NCBI GenBank assembly: GCA_000415965.1
Contig: KE356560.1
Coordinates: 1,457,862-1,521,861 of the forward strand
Direction of reading: 5' to 3'
Source of the DNA: Haloquadratum walsbyi J07HQW1
GTDB taxonomy: Archaea; Halobacteriota; Halobacteria; Halobacteriales; Haloferacaceae
DNA length: 64,000 nt
Shown here: positions 56,931-64,000 of the stretch, one piece after another
Numbering within the stretch: the first letter of the stretch is position 1
Layout of the letters: every line of letters starts with the position of its first letter
Position numbers and translations under genes: made by a program
Notes under the pieces: model-generated
Told to the model about the DNA's origin: nothing
Database searches by the model: none
Seen by the model: only the letters and a program-made list of their open reading frames with translations

Positions 56931-58520
56931 ATGAGCATGGAATCCTCAGCATACGATAATGAATTAACCTATCTAACCCATCAACAGGAGAACAATCAGG
57001 AGGTATTTCATAAAAATTATGCCGACGCTGTGGAGTCCGTGAAAGCAGAGCTTGGAGGACGGTATCCAATTCGAGTCGACGGTGAACACATTGAGACAGA
57101 CGAGTGCTTTACTGTTGAGTCGCCCGGTAACATTGAACGTCAAATCGGGAGGTTCGCGACAGGAGATGCCTCTGTGATTAATGATGCAGTTACTGCTGCG
57201 AGCGCTGCCCAGTCCGAGTGGGAAGATATTGGTCCATCCGCACGAGCGGAACTGTTTACCCGAACTGCTGACCTTCTCAGAGAGCGGAAATTTGAATTCG
57301 CCGCAACCCTCTCAATGGAGAATGGCAAGAACCGACGAGAGGCAATGGCTGATGTTGATGAGGCGATTGACTTTCTCGAGTTTTACAGTCGAGAGGTATC
57401 AGAGAGCAATGGATACCGCTTTGATACGGGTGAACCAACACCTGGTCAACACACAACCAATTTACTCCGCCCGTATGGTGTGTTTGGCGTTATCGCACCA
57501 TTTAATTTCCCAATCGCGATCTTGGTTGGTATGACCACCGGTGCGGCTATCACCGGGAATACTGTCGTCTTAAAACCCGCCGAGGAAACGCCACTCGTTG
57601 CACACAAAATTGTTGATCTGTTTGAGGAAGCAGGGATCCCTGATGGAGTAATTAACCTTGTCACAGGAGACGGACCAACGACTGGTCAACCGCTCGTTGA
57701 ACATCCGGATGTCGCTGGAATTGCATTCACCGGATCTCGAGAGGTCGGGGTGGGTATTGAGGAGACATTCAGAGAACATGGAAAACGTGGTCCAGTCATC
57801 GCAGAATTAGGTGGCAAAAATCCAGTCATCGTCAGTAATCAAGCCGATATTGATGATGCTGTCGACGGAGTCCTCAATGGCGCTTTCTCATTTGGTGGAC
57901 AGAAATGTTCGGCAACTTCTCGCGTGTATGTGTATGAGGATGTCATTGATTCATTCACTGAAAAACTCGTGAAAAAAACGGAGCAGTTGGTCGTAGGACC
58001 TCCAGAGAATCGAGAGACTTTCGTCTCGCCACTCATCAATAATGATGCGTTTCATCGATATCAGAGAATCTCACAGCGCGCGCGTGCTGATGGACGAGTA
58101 CTTACTGGTGGTTCTCCTGTCGATGACACTGAACTCCCCGATGGTCGATATGTTGAACCCACAATCGTCACGGAGATTCCACATGAACATGCCCTAGCTC
58201 GTGAGGAACATTTCGTGCCTTTCGTTACTATTCATCCGGTTTCTGGGCTGAGTGAAGCTCTCGAAAAATCAAATGATACCGACTATGGTCTCTGTGCGGG
58301 CTTTTTCTCTGAGGACGACTCAGAGATCGATCGGTGGTTCGATGAGATTGAATCCGGGATGTGCTATGTCAATCGATCTCAGAGTGCAACAACGGGGGCG
58401 CTCGTTCAAGCTCAACCGTTTGGTGGGTGGAAATTCTCCGGCACTACTGGGAAATTCGCTGGTGGATACTGGTATCTTCAACAATTTATGCGAGAACAGA
58501 GTCGAACACGGGTGAGATAG
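56931..58520 (+). CDS. 1-pyrroline-5-carboxylate dehydrogenase-type aldehyde dehydrogenase
   Basis: About 529 residues from the ATG at 56931 (the frame opens further upstream, but a TATA box at 56902-56909 argues for 56931 or 56937). The order of motifs is that of the aldehyde dehydrogenase family: VIAPFNFPIAILVGMTTGAA, ELGGKNPVIVSN with the base Glu, and FGGQKCSATSRVYV with the catalytic Cys; the last motif is the form seen in P5C/glutamate-semialdehyde dehydrogenases (PruA/RocA). The N-terminal LTYLTHQQENNQEVFHKNYA also recalls the P5CDH opening. Expected role: oxidation of glutamate semialdehyde to glutamate in proline/arginine catabolism; no proline dehydrogenase gene is next to it. It is cytosolic. 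Confidence 0.8.
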   Translation: MSMESSAYDNELTYLTHQQENNQEVFHKNYADAVESVKAELGGRYPIRVDGEHIETDECFTVESPGNIERQIGRFATGDASVINDAVTAASAAQSEWEDIGPSARAELFTRTADLLRERKFEFAATLSMENGKNRREAMADVDEAIDFLEFYSREVSESNGYRFDTGEPTPGQHTTNLLRPYGVFGVIAPFNFPIAILVGMTTGAAITGNTVVLKPAEETPLVAHKIVDLFEEAGIPDGVINLVTGDGPTTGQPLVEHPDVAGIAFTGSREVGVGIEETFREHGKRGPVIAELGGKNPVIVSNQADIDDAVDGVLNGAFSFGGQKCSATSRVYVYEDVIDSFTEKLVKKTEQLVVGPPENRETFVSPLINNDAFHRYQRISQRARADGRVLTGGSPVDDTELPDGRYVEPTIVTEIPHEHALAREEHFVPFVTIHPVSGLSEALEKSNDTDYGLCAGFFSEDDSEIDRWFDEIESGMCYVNRSQSATTGALVQAQPFGGWKFSGTTGKFAGGYWYLQQFMREQSRTRVR

Positions 58521-58783
58521 TTTCAATACTAGCATCTTAAATACATGGTAGATTCCAACTCAGGTGTGCTCTCAAGAAGTGGTGTGAGTCATTACACCAT
58601 TTAAGATATATATGATATGATATGACTGTGATTTCGCGTGCAACACAGATGTCGCAGTATTTACACTGAGAGATATCTCTATATCTATCTGAGCGATATT
58701 GAATCTGTTTGTGTATACAATTATGGGTAGTTGTTGCCTCTCATAACTGAGTGGGTATGTAATATCAACAGTCATATAATTAT

Positions 58784-59113
58784 TCATTCATCAGCGGGCA
58801 AAAGCCGCGCGCCCTGAATTATGCCATCCTTACCGTGTCTAAGTTTATATTCACCTTTGAGGACGACATCGTCTCCAGACGAGACTGAGTCTCCAATCTG
58901 AGCAATGATATTTGCGTCGCCTGGAAATGAAGCGAGCCCAAGTCTATTTGGCTCTCTGACACCTTCTGGCGTGACATGAACTGTCGATACAGAAACAACC
59001 TGTCCTGTTCCTGGGTCCTCACGCAGGAATTCATCATTCCCACAGTCGAGACACCGGCTTTTGTCGTAGAAGCTCCGTTGACCACAGGCTTTGCATTCAA
59101 CTACACGTATCAT
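58784..59113 (-). CDS. DUF35 zinc-ribbon/OB-fold acyl-CoA-associated protein
   Basis: 109 residues from MIRVVECKACGQRSFYDKSR. Two Cys pairs, CKACG and CLDCG, make the N-terminal zinc ribbon. The rest is the OB-fold of the DUF35/ACAC family (DPGTGQVVSVSTVHVTPEGV and GDSVSSGDDVVLKGEYKL). Archaeal DUF35 proteins bind to thiolases and help channel acyl-CoA intermediates. The start overlaps the stop of the thiolase-like gene by one base, so the two are coupled and probably form a complex. Confidence 0.88.
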   Translation of the reverse strand: MIRVVECKACGQRSFYDKSRCLDCGNDEFLREDPGTGQVVSVSTVHVTPEGVREPNRLGLASFPGDANIIAQIGDSVSSGDDVVLKGEYKLRHGKDGIIQGARLLPADE

Positions 59114-60306
59114 CAGACTGCCTCCAGTATTGTGCAAATAGCGTTGTTACCGAATCCTGCGACGTTGACTGCCAGTCCACGCTGTGAGTCAATGGCAGTG
59201 CGTTCACCTGGAAGATCTCTCCGAAGTTGCCAAACTATTTCAATAATCTGTGAGACCCCCGTCGCGCCAAGTGGATGACCTCGGGCTTTTAATCCACCAC
59301 CCGGATTAATTGGCAAGTCTCCCCCGATGTCAGTATACCCCTTTCGGGTGAGTTCCCATGCTTCACCTGAATCAGCGAATCCAAGTTCCTCTAACTCTAG
59401 CCATTCTAAGATACTGAAGGCATCGTGAATACAGGCAAGGTCGATATCATCTGGAGAGATTTGAGCACGAGTATAAGCCCGCTTTCCAGCAGTTCTGACG
59501 CTCTCAATCCGGAGAGGATCTGATCGATCGGCAACTGCGTGGGTACCAATAGCACCTTCACAAGCTGTGATTCGAATCGAGTCATCCTTGTCATTGGCTG
59601 TGAGAATGATCGCGGCTGCACCGTCGCTCATGGGACAGCAGTCGTATAACCGGAGTGGACTGGCAACTACCGGTGACTCAACGACATCATCAATATGAAT
59701 TTGTTTATTAAAATGTGCGTACGGATTTGCCAATGCATTCGCGTGGTTTTTGACTGCGACCTCAGCAAGATCGCGTCGACAAGCATCATACTTCTCGAGA
59801 TATCGATCTGCTGCAAGCCCAGCGAACGATGGTAAGGTAATACCTTGATTATATTCCTGCTTGTGCGTGATGCGACTGATAACTTCCGTGGAGGTCTCTG
59901 TATCGGCTGCAGACATTTTCTCGCCCCCCACCACGAGAGCAGTCTCAGCTCGACCGGAGCGGACAGCATCATACCCCTCGAGAAATGCACTCGCTCCACT
60001 TGCACTGGTATTTTCTACCCGATGGGCAATACCTTTTGTTCCAATTGTGCTGGCTAATGTGTTTGCTATTCCGGCGCGATTATTGAATGCTTTCGCAGCC
60101 ATATTCCCGACGTGTATGGAATCAATTTCCTTTGGATCAATTTCTGAATCAGTGAACGCGCGTTCTGAGGCGACTCTGAGGAGTTTCTGGAGATTTCGGT
60201 CATCAGATTTAGCGAATGTGGTCATCCCGACTCCAGTGATTGATGGATTAATATCACACGACTGGGATTCTCCTGTCGGTCTGCTATCCGCGTCGGTATA
60301 TACCAT
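59113..60306 (-). CDS. Thiolase-like acyl-CoA acyltransferase, nucleophile Cys replaced by Ser
   Basis: A 397-residue thiolase of the archaeal acetyl-CoA acetyltransferase/SCP2 type. Base residues are kept: CIHDAFSILE (His about 300) and NPGGGLKARGHPLGATG (His about 346). The normal nucleophile region, which ends in C-A/S-S-G, reads VENTSASGASAF: Ser101 lies where Cys is expected. The codon AGT would need one change to be TGT. The usual C-terminal Cys is also replaced (AGFGNNAICTIL). Thiolysis or condensation by the standard mechanism is thus doubtful; thiolase-like proteins without Cys are known. It is coupled to the DUF35 gene. The likely first residue is Met at 60306. Confidence 0.85.
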   Translation of the reverse strand: MVYTDADSRPTGESQSCDINPSITGVGMTTFAKSDDRNLQKLLRVASERAFTDSEIDPKEIDSIHVGNMAAKAFNNRAGIANTLASTIGTKGIAHRVENTSASGASAFLEGYDAVRSGRAETALVVGGEKMSAADTETSTEVISRITHKQEYNQGITLPSFAGLAADRYLEKYDACRRDLAEVAVKNHANALANPYAHFNKQIHIDDVVESPVVASPLRLYDCCPMSDGAAAIILTANDKDDSIRITACEGAIGTHAVADRSDPLRIESVRTAGKRAYTRAQISPDDIDLACIHDAFSILEWLELEELGFADSGEAWELTRKGYTDIGGDLPINPGGGLKARGHPLGATGVSQIIEIVWQLRRDLPGERTAIDSQRGLAVNVAGFGNNAICTILEAV

Positions 60307-60627
60307 GATTAGATAGTATAGTTCCTGTTGTACATCATACCTATGATTTTGACAATTATCTTCTCTGAAGGGTTGTTATTTCACTCGAATATGTTACTCA
60401 GGTACTCTGAGCTATGCTCCGACCCAACAGAGTATCAATGACAAAGCAGTACCAGCCAATAACACTCAATAACGTCTATTCATCAGCTCCGAGATATGAC
60501 CTGACCAATTAACCTTTTGCCTGCACACGGCTCATAGGAGAGATAGAATCACCCCCACCACAGCCAAGCCGCGAGCGAATAATATAGCATCTAGATTCCG
60601 GTCGCTTTATTCAGTGTATCATGGTAA
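60307..60627. other. Intergenic gap, nothing recognised
   Basis: About 320 bases between two minus-strand genes. No ORF, repeat or RNA gene is seen. Confidence 0.5.
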
Positions 60628-61833
60628 TTAATTTTTCTTCCAAGCCAACAGATAAATACTCATTATACCAGCCAGCCCAGCAATACCAGCAAGAGTCAAA
60701 AAAAGCACTCTTGGGCTCGTGTATGAAACTGCAGTGCCGGCAAGAGGCGCACCGAGTGCTCCGATGCCGAACATACCAAGATATGTGTACCCATAAGAAA
60801 GACCGTGTGTGCTGTTCGCTGCATACTCAGCAATCACTGCTTGGTAGATAGGCGCAGTGACATATATGACAAAACCGATGAGAAGACACATTATTAGCAA
60901 AGAAATAAATCCACTCGCCAGGACCGGGATGAACGCAAGCGCACAAACGACGAGCGATACAAAAGCGATTATAAGCGCGTATTCTGCCTCGACAACGTCA
61001 GTGAGTCGCCCACCAGCGTACTGACCGCCCACGCCAGCTGTCAGCAATGCAGTATAAATATACTGACTCGGGTTGAGAGTATAATCAAATAGTGTGATTT
61101 GGTTCAGTATTGGAATACCTAAGAGGATTTCCGGGAGAAACGTCAGAGTGCCACGATAGTAGAGACCGTAAAGCAAGACTGCTGAGATGATGATTGGAAA
61201 CCCGCTTACGAGCAACACTTGTGTATCCTCGTAAAGTTCCTTCCACACTGGGGTTTTGCTTTTTATGCTCTCGACTGCTTTCCCTTTCTTGAGTGGGAGT
61301 TTGAATGCGATGGAGACCCCGACGAGAGCAGGGACAACAGAAAGAGCCGCAACGGATCGCCATGGAAGGAAAATGAGCAAGATTGATATCAATAACGGTC
61401 CGAGAATCGTCCCAACATTCCCTGCAACCCCATGATAAGCGAAGGCGGTGCCGCGATTTTCAATGCTCCGGCTCAGTAATGAGAGACCGGCAGGATGATA
61501 AAGACTCGCTGAGATCCCCCAGATAGCTAATGCCAGCGCTAAAATAACAATATTCGGTGATATGCTAATAAGACCAAACCCGAATCCCATCCCGAGTAAT
61601 GCCACGAGGATCACCCGATTAGAGCCGTATTTATCAGAGAGAATCCCACTTGGTACTGCACCAATCCCAATCGCGGCGTATCCGACGCCCACGATAAGAC
61701 CAATCAACGCTTCGGTGGTCGTAAATACATCAAGCCAAATAATGATAAAGACCGGAATCGACAGTTCGTATGCATGAAATAACGCATGACCAACCATTGT
61801 GAACTTAATGACGGACCAGTCAGTGCTATTCAT
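60628..61833 (-). CDS. Major facilitator superfamily transporter
   Basis: About 401 residues from MNSTDWSVIKFT (an earlier Met at 61893 is less likely). Twelve hydrophobic segments. The loop after TM2 reads GILSDKYGSNRVIL, a fair match to the MFS signature (G-x-x-x-D-R/K-x-G-x-x-R). The second half has a matching loop GGRLTDVVEAEY. It probably uses proton or sodium coupling. The substrate is not identifiable; position in a CoA/oxidoreductase block suggests an organic acid. It acts in the cytoplasmic membrane. Confidence 0.87.
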   Translation of the reverse strand: MNSTDWSVIKFTMVGHALFHAYELSIPVFIIIWLDVFTTTEALIGLIVGVGYAAIGIGAVPSGILSDKYGSNRVILVALLGMGFGFGLISISPNIVILALALAIWGISASLYHPAGLSLLSRSIENRGTAFAYHGVAGNVGTILGPLLISILLIFLPWRSVAALSVVPALVGVSIAFKLPLKKGKAVESIKSKTPVWKELYEDTQVLLVSGFPIIISAVLLYGLYYRGTLTFLPEILLGIPILNQITLFDYTLNPSQYIYTALLTAGVGGQYAGGRLTDVVEAEYALIIAFVSLVVCALAFIPVLASGFISLLIMCLLIGFVIYVTAPIYQAVIAEYAANSTHGLSYGYTYLGMFGIGALGAPLAGTAVSYTSPRVLFLTLAGIAGLAGIMSIYLLAWKKN

Positions 61834-61931
61834 AACTTCTGCCTGTCCATCTTTGATGAAGAATTGGATATGACTGTGGAGGATATTCCACAATCCGAGT
61901 TACCGACAATATCAGCGGAACTGCTGCTGTA

Positions 61932-62915
61932 TTATTCAATTGTAATAACGACCTTTCCGAGATTTTTGCCGGTCATTACATCTCGCTGTGCTCTTGGGAC
62001 CTCTGCCAGCGGATATGTCTCTGCAACTTGAACTTCGAATGTTCCGTCGCCAAGCAGTGGCGCGATTGATCGGAGAATTGGTCCCTGATCTTCTGTTGAG
62101 GCCATGATGGACATGAACCGGATGTCGACATCCGCAATCTTCCCAGACATCGACGCTTCTGGTGGGATATGAATATCAGTGTCCTCACCGATGACGGTGA
62201 TACGACCACCACGAGCGAGCATATTGAGATCTGCGACAATATTGCTCCCAGCATGGGATTCTAATATTACATCTACCGCATTCGCATCAATCTTCTTACG
62301 TACTTCAGTTGAAAGGTCATCGATGCGGTAATCAACGACAGCGTCCGCACCAAGTTCTCGCACCATCTCCGTTGGTTCACCCTCGCGCGCTGTCGCGACT
62401 ACAGTTGCACCAGCATAGCGAGCAATTTGGACGCCAGCATGACCGACACCACCCGAGCCACCATGGACAAGACAGATATCACCAATCGAAAGGTTACCGC
62501 GCGTGATAAGACCGCGCCACGAGGTAGCAAAAGCCATTGCTGCGGCTGCGCCATGTTGAAATGATACCGACTGAGCGAGTGGAGCAAGTCTTGATTCGGG
62601 GACTGCAACATATTCTGCGTACGTCCCTGGATTAAACAGTCCGAGTCCGGTCGCGAACACCCTGTCGCCAGGTTCGAACATATTAGTGTCATCTCCTGCC
62701 TCCTCAACAACACCGGCGACATCTGCACCCCCGACGTGTGGGAGTCCGCCTTGTGGAGGCACATTCCCCTCACGAACGTAGGTGTCTATCGGATTGACAC
62801 TCGCTGCGTGAACACGCACTTTCAGTTCGTCTGACTCTGGTGTTGGCTCCGGAATGCTGTCCATCGATAATACGTCTTCGCTGCCGTGTTCGTGGTATCG
62901 AATTGCTTCCATCAT
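61932..62915 (-). CDS. Zinc-independent quinone oxidoreductase-like MDR protein
   Basis: 327 residues. MDR family: MEAIRYHEHGSEDVLSM start, then the GroES-like domain with VHAASVNPIDTYVREGNVPP, and the Rossmann motif GGSGGVGHAGVQIARYAGA (about 145-163). The typical structural zinc cysteines and the catalytic zinc Cys/His of true alcohol dehydrogenases are missing, so it belongs with NADPH:quinone reductase-type enzymes (QOR/zeta-crystallin). It is cytosolic. Its ATG overlaps the cupin stop by four bases, so the two are coupled. Confidence 0.88.
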   Translation of the reverse strand: MMEAIRYHEHGSEDVLSMDSIPEPTPESDELKVRVHAASVNPIDTYVREGNVPPQGGLPHVGGADVAGVVEEAGDDTNMFEPGDRVFATGLGLFNPGTYAEYVAVPESRLAPLAQSVSFQHGAAAAMAFATSWRGLITRGNLSIGDICLVHGGSGGVGHAGVQIARYAGATVVATAREGEPTEMVRELGADAVVDYRIDDLSTEVRKKIDANAVDVILESHAGSNIVADLNMLARGGRITVIGEDTDIHIPPEASMSGKIADVDIRFMSIMASTEDQGPILRSIAPLLGDGTFEVQVAETYPLAEVPRAQRDVMTGKNLGKVVITIE

Positions 62916-63355
62916 TGTGTACCCTGATCTCCGACTGGATTTGGTGTAGTTGATCCATATCGATCTTTGAGCAGTTCTGCTGCTGATTGAATCTGCTGAA
63001 CGGGATATCGTCCTTCTGGTGGGCTCCCGATGGCGATGAGCTTTGCCGTCTCATGAAACGGGTTGTGTAGTAGGTGCGGCACCCCCTGATCAAAACGGAC
63101 GACCTCATTTTCACGCAGGCAGAAAACCCCGTCTTCAACCTCTACTTGACATTGGTTGTCCAGCATATAGAAAAACTCCTGTTGGTTTTCATGATAATGA
63201 TAGCCATTTTGAGAGAGAGGCTCTCCACGATTGAGTGCTGCGATATTGAAATTGTACTCATCGATACCCAACTGGGGGGACAGTTCCCATCGTTGTCCTG
63301 GCTTTTCGGGGTTCGTTTCGAATTCGTCTATTGTGTGATGATTATACTCCGGCAT
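62912..63355 (-). CDS. Cupin-2 domain protein
   Basis: 147 residues from MPEYNHHTIDEFET; the open frame begins upstream at 63499, but that part is not conserved in style. One cupin barrel: the first motif NGYHYHENQQEFFYMLDNQC holds His-x-His and the conserved Glu, and the second VVRFDQGVPHLLHNP the later His. Metal binding and a small-molecule role are expected; no specific reaction can be named. Coupled to the oxidoreductase downstream; only four bases separate it from the CoA-transferase stop. Confidence 0.85.
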   Translation of the reverse strand: MPEYNHHTIDEFETNPEKPGQRWELSPQLGIDEYNFNIAALNRGEPLSQNGYHYHENQQEFFYMLDNQCQVEVEDGVFCLRENEVVRFDQGVPHLLHNPFHETAKLIAIGSPPEGRYPVQQIQSAAELLKDRYGSTTPNPVGDQGTQ

Positions 63356-63359
63356 GGAC

Positions 63360-64000
63360 TTAATCAGTGGTTGTCTGTGCCTGCATCTGCTCACCGAACG
63401 CACCCCGCTTGACGAGTTTATCAATAGCTGCCTCGGAGTAACCGAGTTGTTGAAATGCCTCGCGATTGTGCTCGCCGAGTTCTGGCGGTGCGCCCTCAAA
63501 TCCAGTCTCTGCGTTCTCGAAATTCAATGGATGCTCTATGACTGGAATCTCGCCGTACTCGGGGTGATCGATATACTGGACGGTCTCTCGCGCCTGCGTT
63601 TGCTCGTTTGTGAGTGCGTCCTCAACATCCATTACCGGACCTGCGGGGATACCAGCCGTCTCAACGAGTATTGTCATCCACTCCTCAGTCGTCTGCTCGC
63701 GAAACGTTTGCTCTAGTTCTTGTTCAAGTTCGTCAGTGTGATCAACCCGATCAGCATTTGTTTCAAAACGGTCATCATCAAGTAGGTCTCTCCTGTTGAT
63801 TGCATTACAAAGATCATGCCATAGCCTTTGATTTAGACAAGCGACATTAATATATCCGTCTGCCGTCTGGAATGTCTGATAGGGCGCAAGGACAGGATCC
63901 TTTGTCCCCATCCGCGATGGCGATTCCCCAGCAAATACCTTTCCGGCTTGTTTAGTTAACCATGGGAGAGTCGCATCAAGCATTCCAAGGTCGATGTAAT
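63360..64000 (-). CDS. CaiB/BaiF-type (family III) CoA transferase, cut by window edge
   Basis: The C-terminal 210 residues or so of a family III CoA transferase; the frame stays open to the right edge (YIDLGMLDATLPWL). Segments AYQTFQTADGYINVACLN-like (APYQTFQTADGYINVACLN), DDRFETNADRVDHTDELEQ, GIPAGPVMDVEDAL and PEYGEIPVIEHPL fit the C-terminal half of CaiB/formyl-CoA transferase proteins. It moves CoA between acids, or couples to the acyl-CoA reactions of the neighbours. It appears to be first in an operon CoA transferase, cupin, oxidoreductase. Confidence 0.88.
   Translation of the reverse strand, partial: YIDLGMLDATLPWLTKQAGKVFAGESPSRMGTKDPVLAPYQTFQTADGYINVACLNQRLWHDLCNAINRRDLLDDDRFETNADRVDHTDELEQELEQTFREQTTEEWMTILVETAGIPAGPVMDVEDALTNEQTQARETVQYIDHPEYGEIPVIEHPLNFENAETGFEGAPPELGEHNREAFQQLGYSEAAIDKLVKRGAFGEQMQAQTTTD

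Overview
This window looks like a stretch of a haloarchaeal chromosome, most probably Haloquadratum walsbyi or a close relative. The predicted proteins are rich in Asp and Glu, which suits a salt-in cytoplasm. Secreted proteins carry twin-arginine signals, some with lipoboxes. Several genes start leaderless, with an AT-rich TATA element about 27 bases upstream. Family content is haloarchaeal (amphi-Trp protein, tandem UspA, FeoAB with a DtxR-type regulator, RtcB). The moderate GC content, long non-coding gaps and many decayed IS200/IS605 (IS1341-type) tnpB relics are what one expects of Haloquadratum rather than of GC-rich haloarchaea. The species is inferred; no rRNA gene is present to confirm it.

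Layout. 1-5.9 kb: end of an SLC13-type carrier with RCK_C domains, a TrkA-type protein, a UspA protein, a LarA-like (DUF2088) protein, a decayed gene and a methyltransferase. 6.1-10.3 kb: a tnpB relic, then a tight ferrous-iron operon (feoA, feoB, small zinc-finger protein, two small ORFs, DtxR-type regulator). 10.7-19.1 kb: amphi-Trp protein, tandem UspA, CNNM/CBS/CorC protein, HTH plus zinc-ribbon protein, peroxiredoxin, Tat lipoprotein and RtcB. 19.3-22.7 kb: an internally deleted IS, a broken membrane-protein gene and an SDR. 22.8-28.7 kb: ABC exporter, Tat-exported protein, tnpB pseudogene and IMPase-like phosphatase. 29.1-34.3 kb: an accessory island with two tnpB pseudogenes flanking a convergent DNA methyltransferase and putative restriction endonuclease. 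34.3-40.7 kb: an aldehyde dehydrogenase, then a gene-poor stretch with small proteins, an sfsA fragment and repeats. 40.8-46.3 kb: a NitT/TauT-type ABC operon (binding protein, permease, ATPase, second permease) convergent with larB and a nicotinate phosphoribosyltransferase gene. 46.9-54.1 kb: ChrA, a tnpB relic, a saccharopine-dehydrogenase-like reductase and a Rad3/DinG-type helicase. 55.2-64 kb: a catabolic block with methylmalonate-semialdehyde dehydrogenase, P5C-type dehydrogenase, a thiolase-like protein with its DUF35 partner, an MFS transporter, a quinone-oxidoreductase-like enzyme, a cupin and a CoA transferase cut by the window edge.

How the parts may work together. The Feo operon is a self-contained iron-uptake unit with its own metalloregulator and a palindrome over the feoA start. 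NAPRTase makes NaMN, from which NaAD, the substrate of LarB, is formed; with a LarA-like protein 40 kb away this hints at nickel-pincer chemistry. The right-hand block fits breakdown of amino acids and acyl-CoA. The most notable second-look items are the larB/NAPRTase pairing, the restriction-modification pair, the thiolase-like protein with Ser in place of its nucleophilic Cys, a hexanucleotide repeat touching a TATA box, and two repeat families that are not obviously standard insertion sequences.
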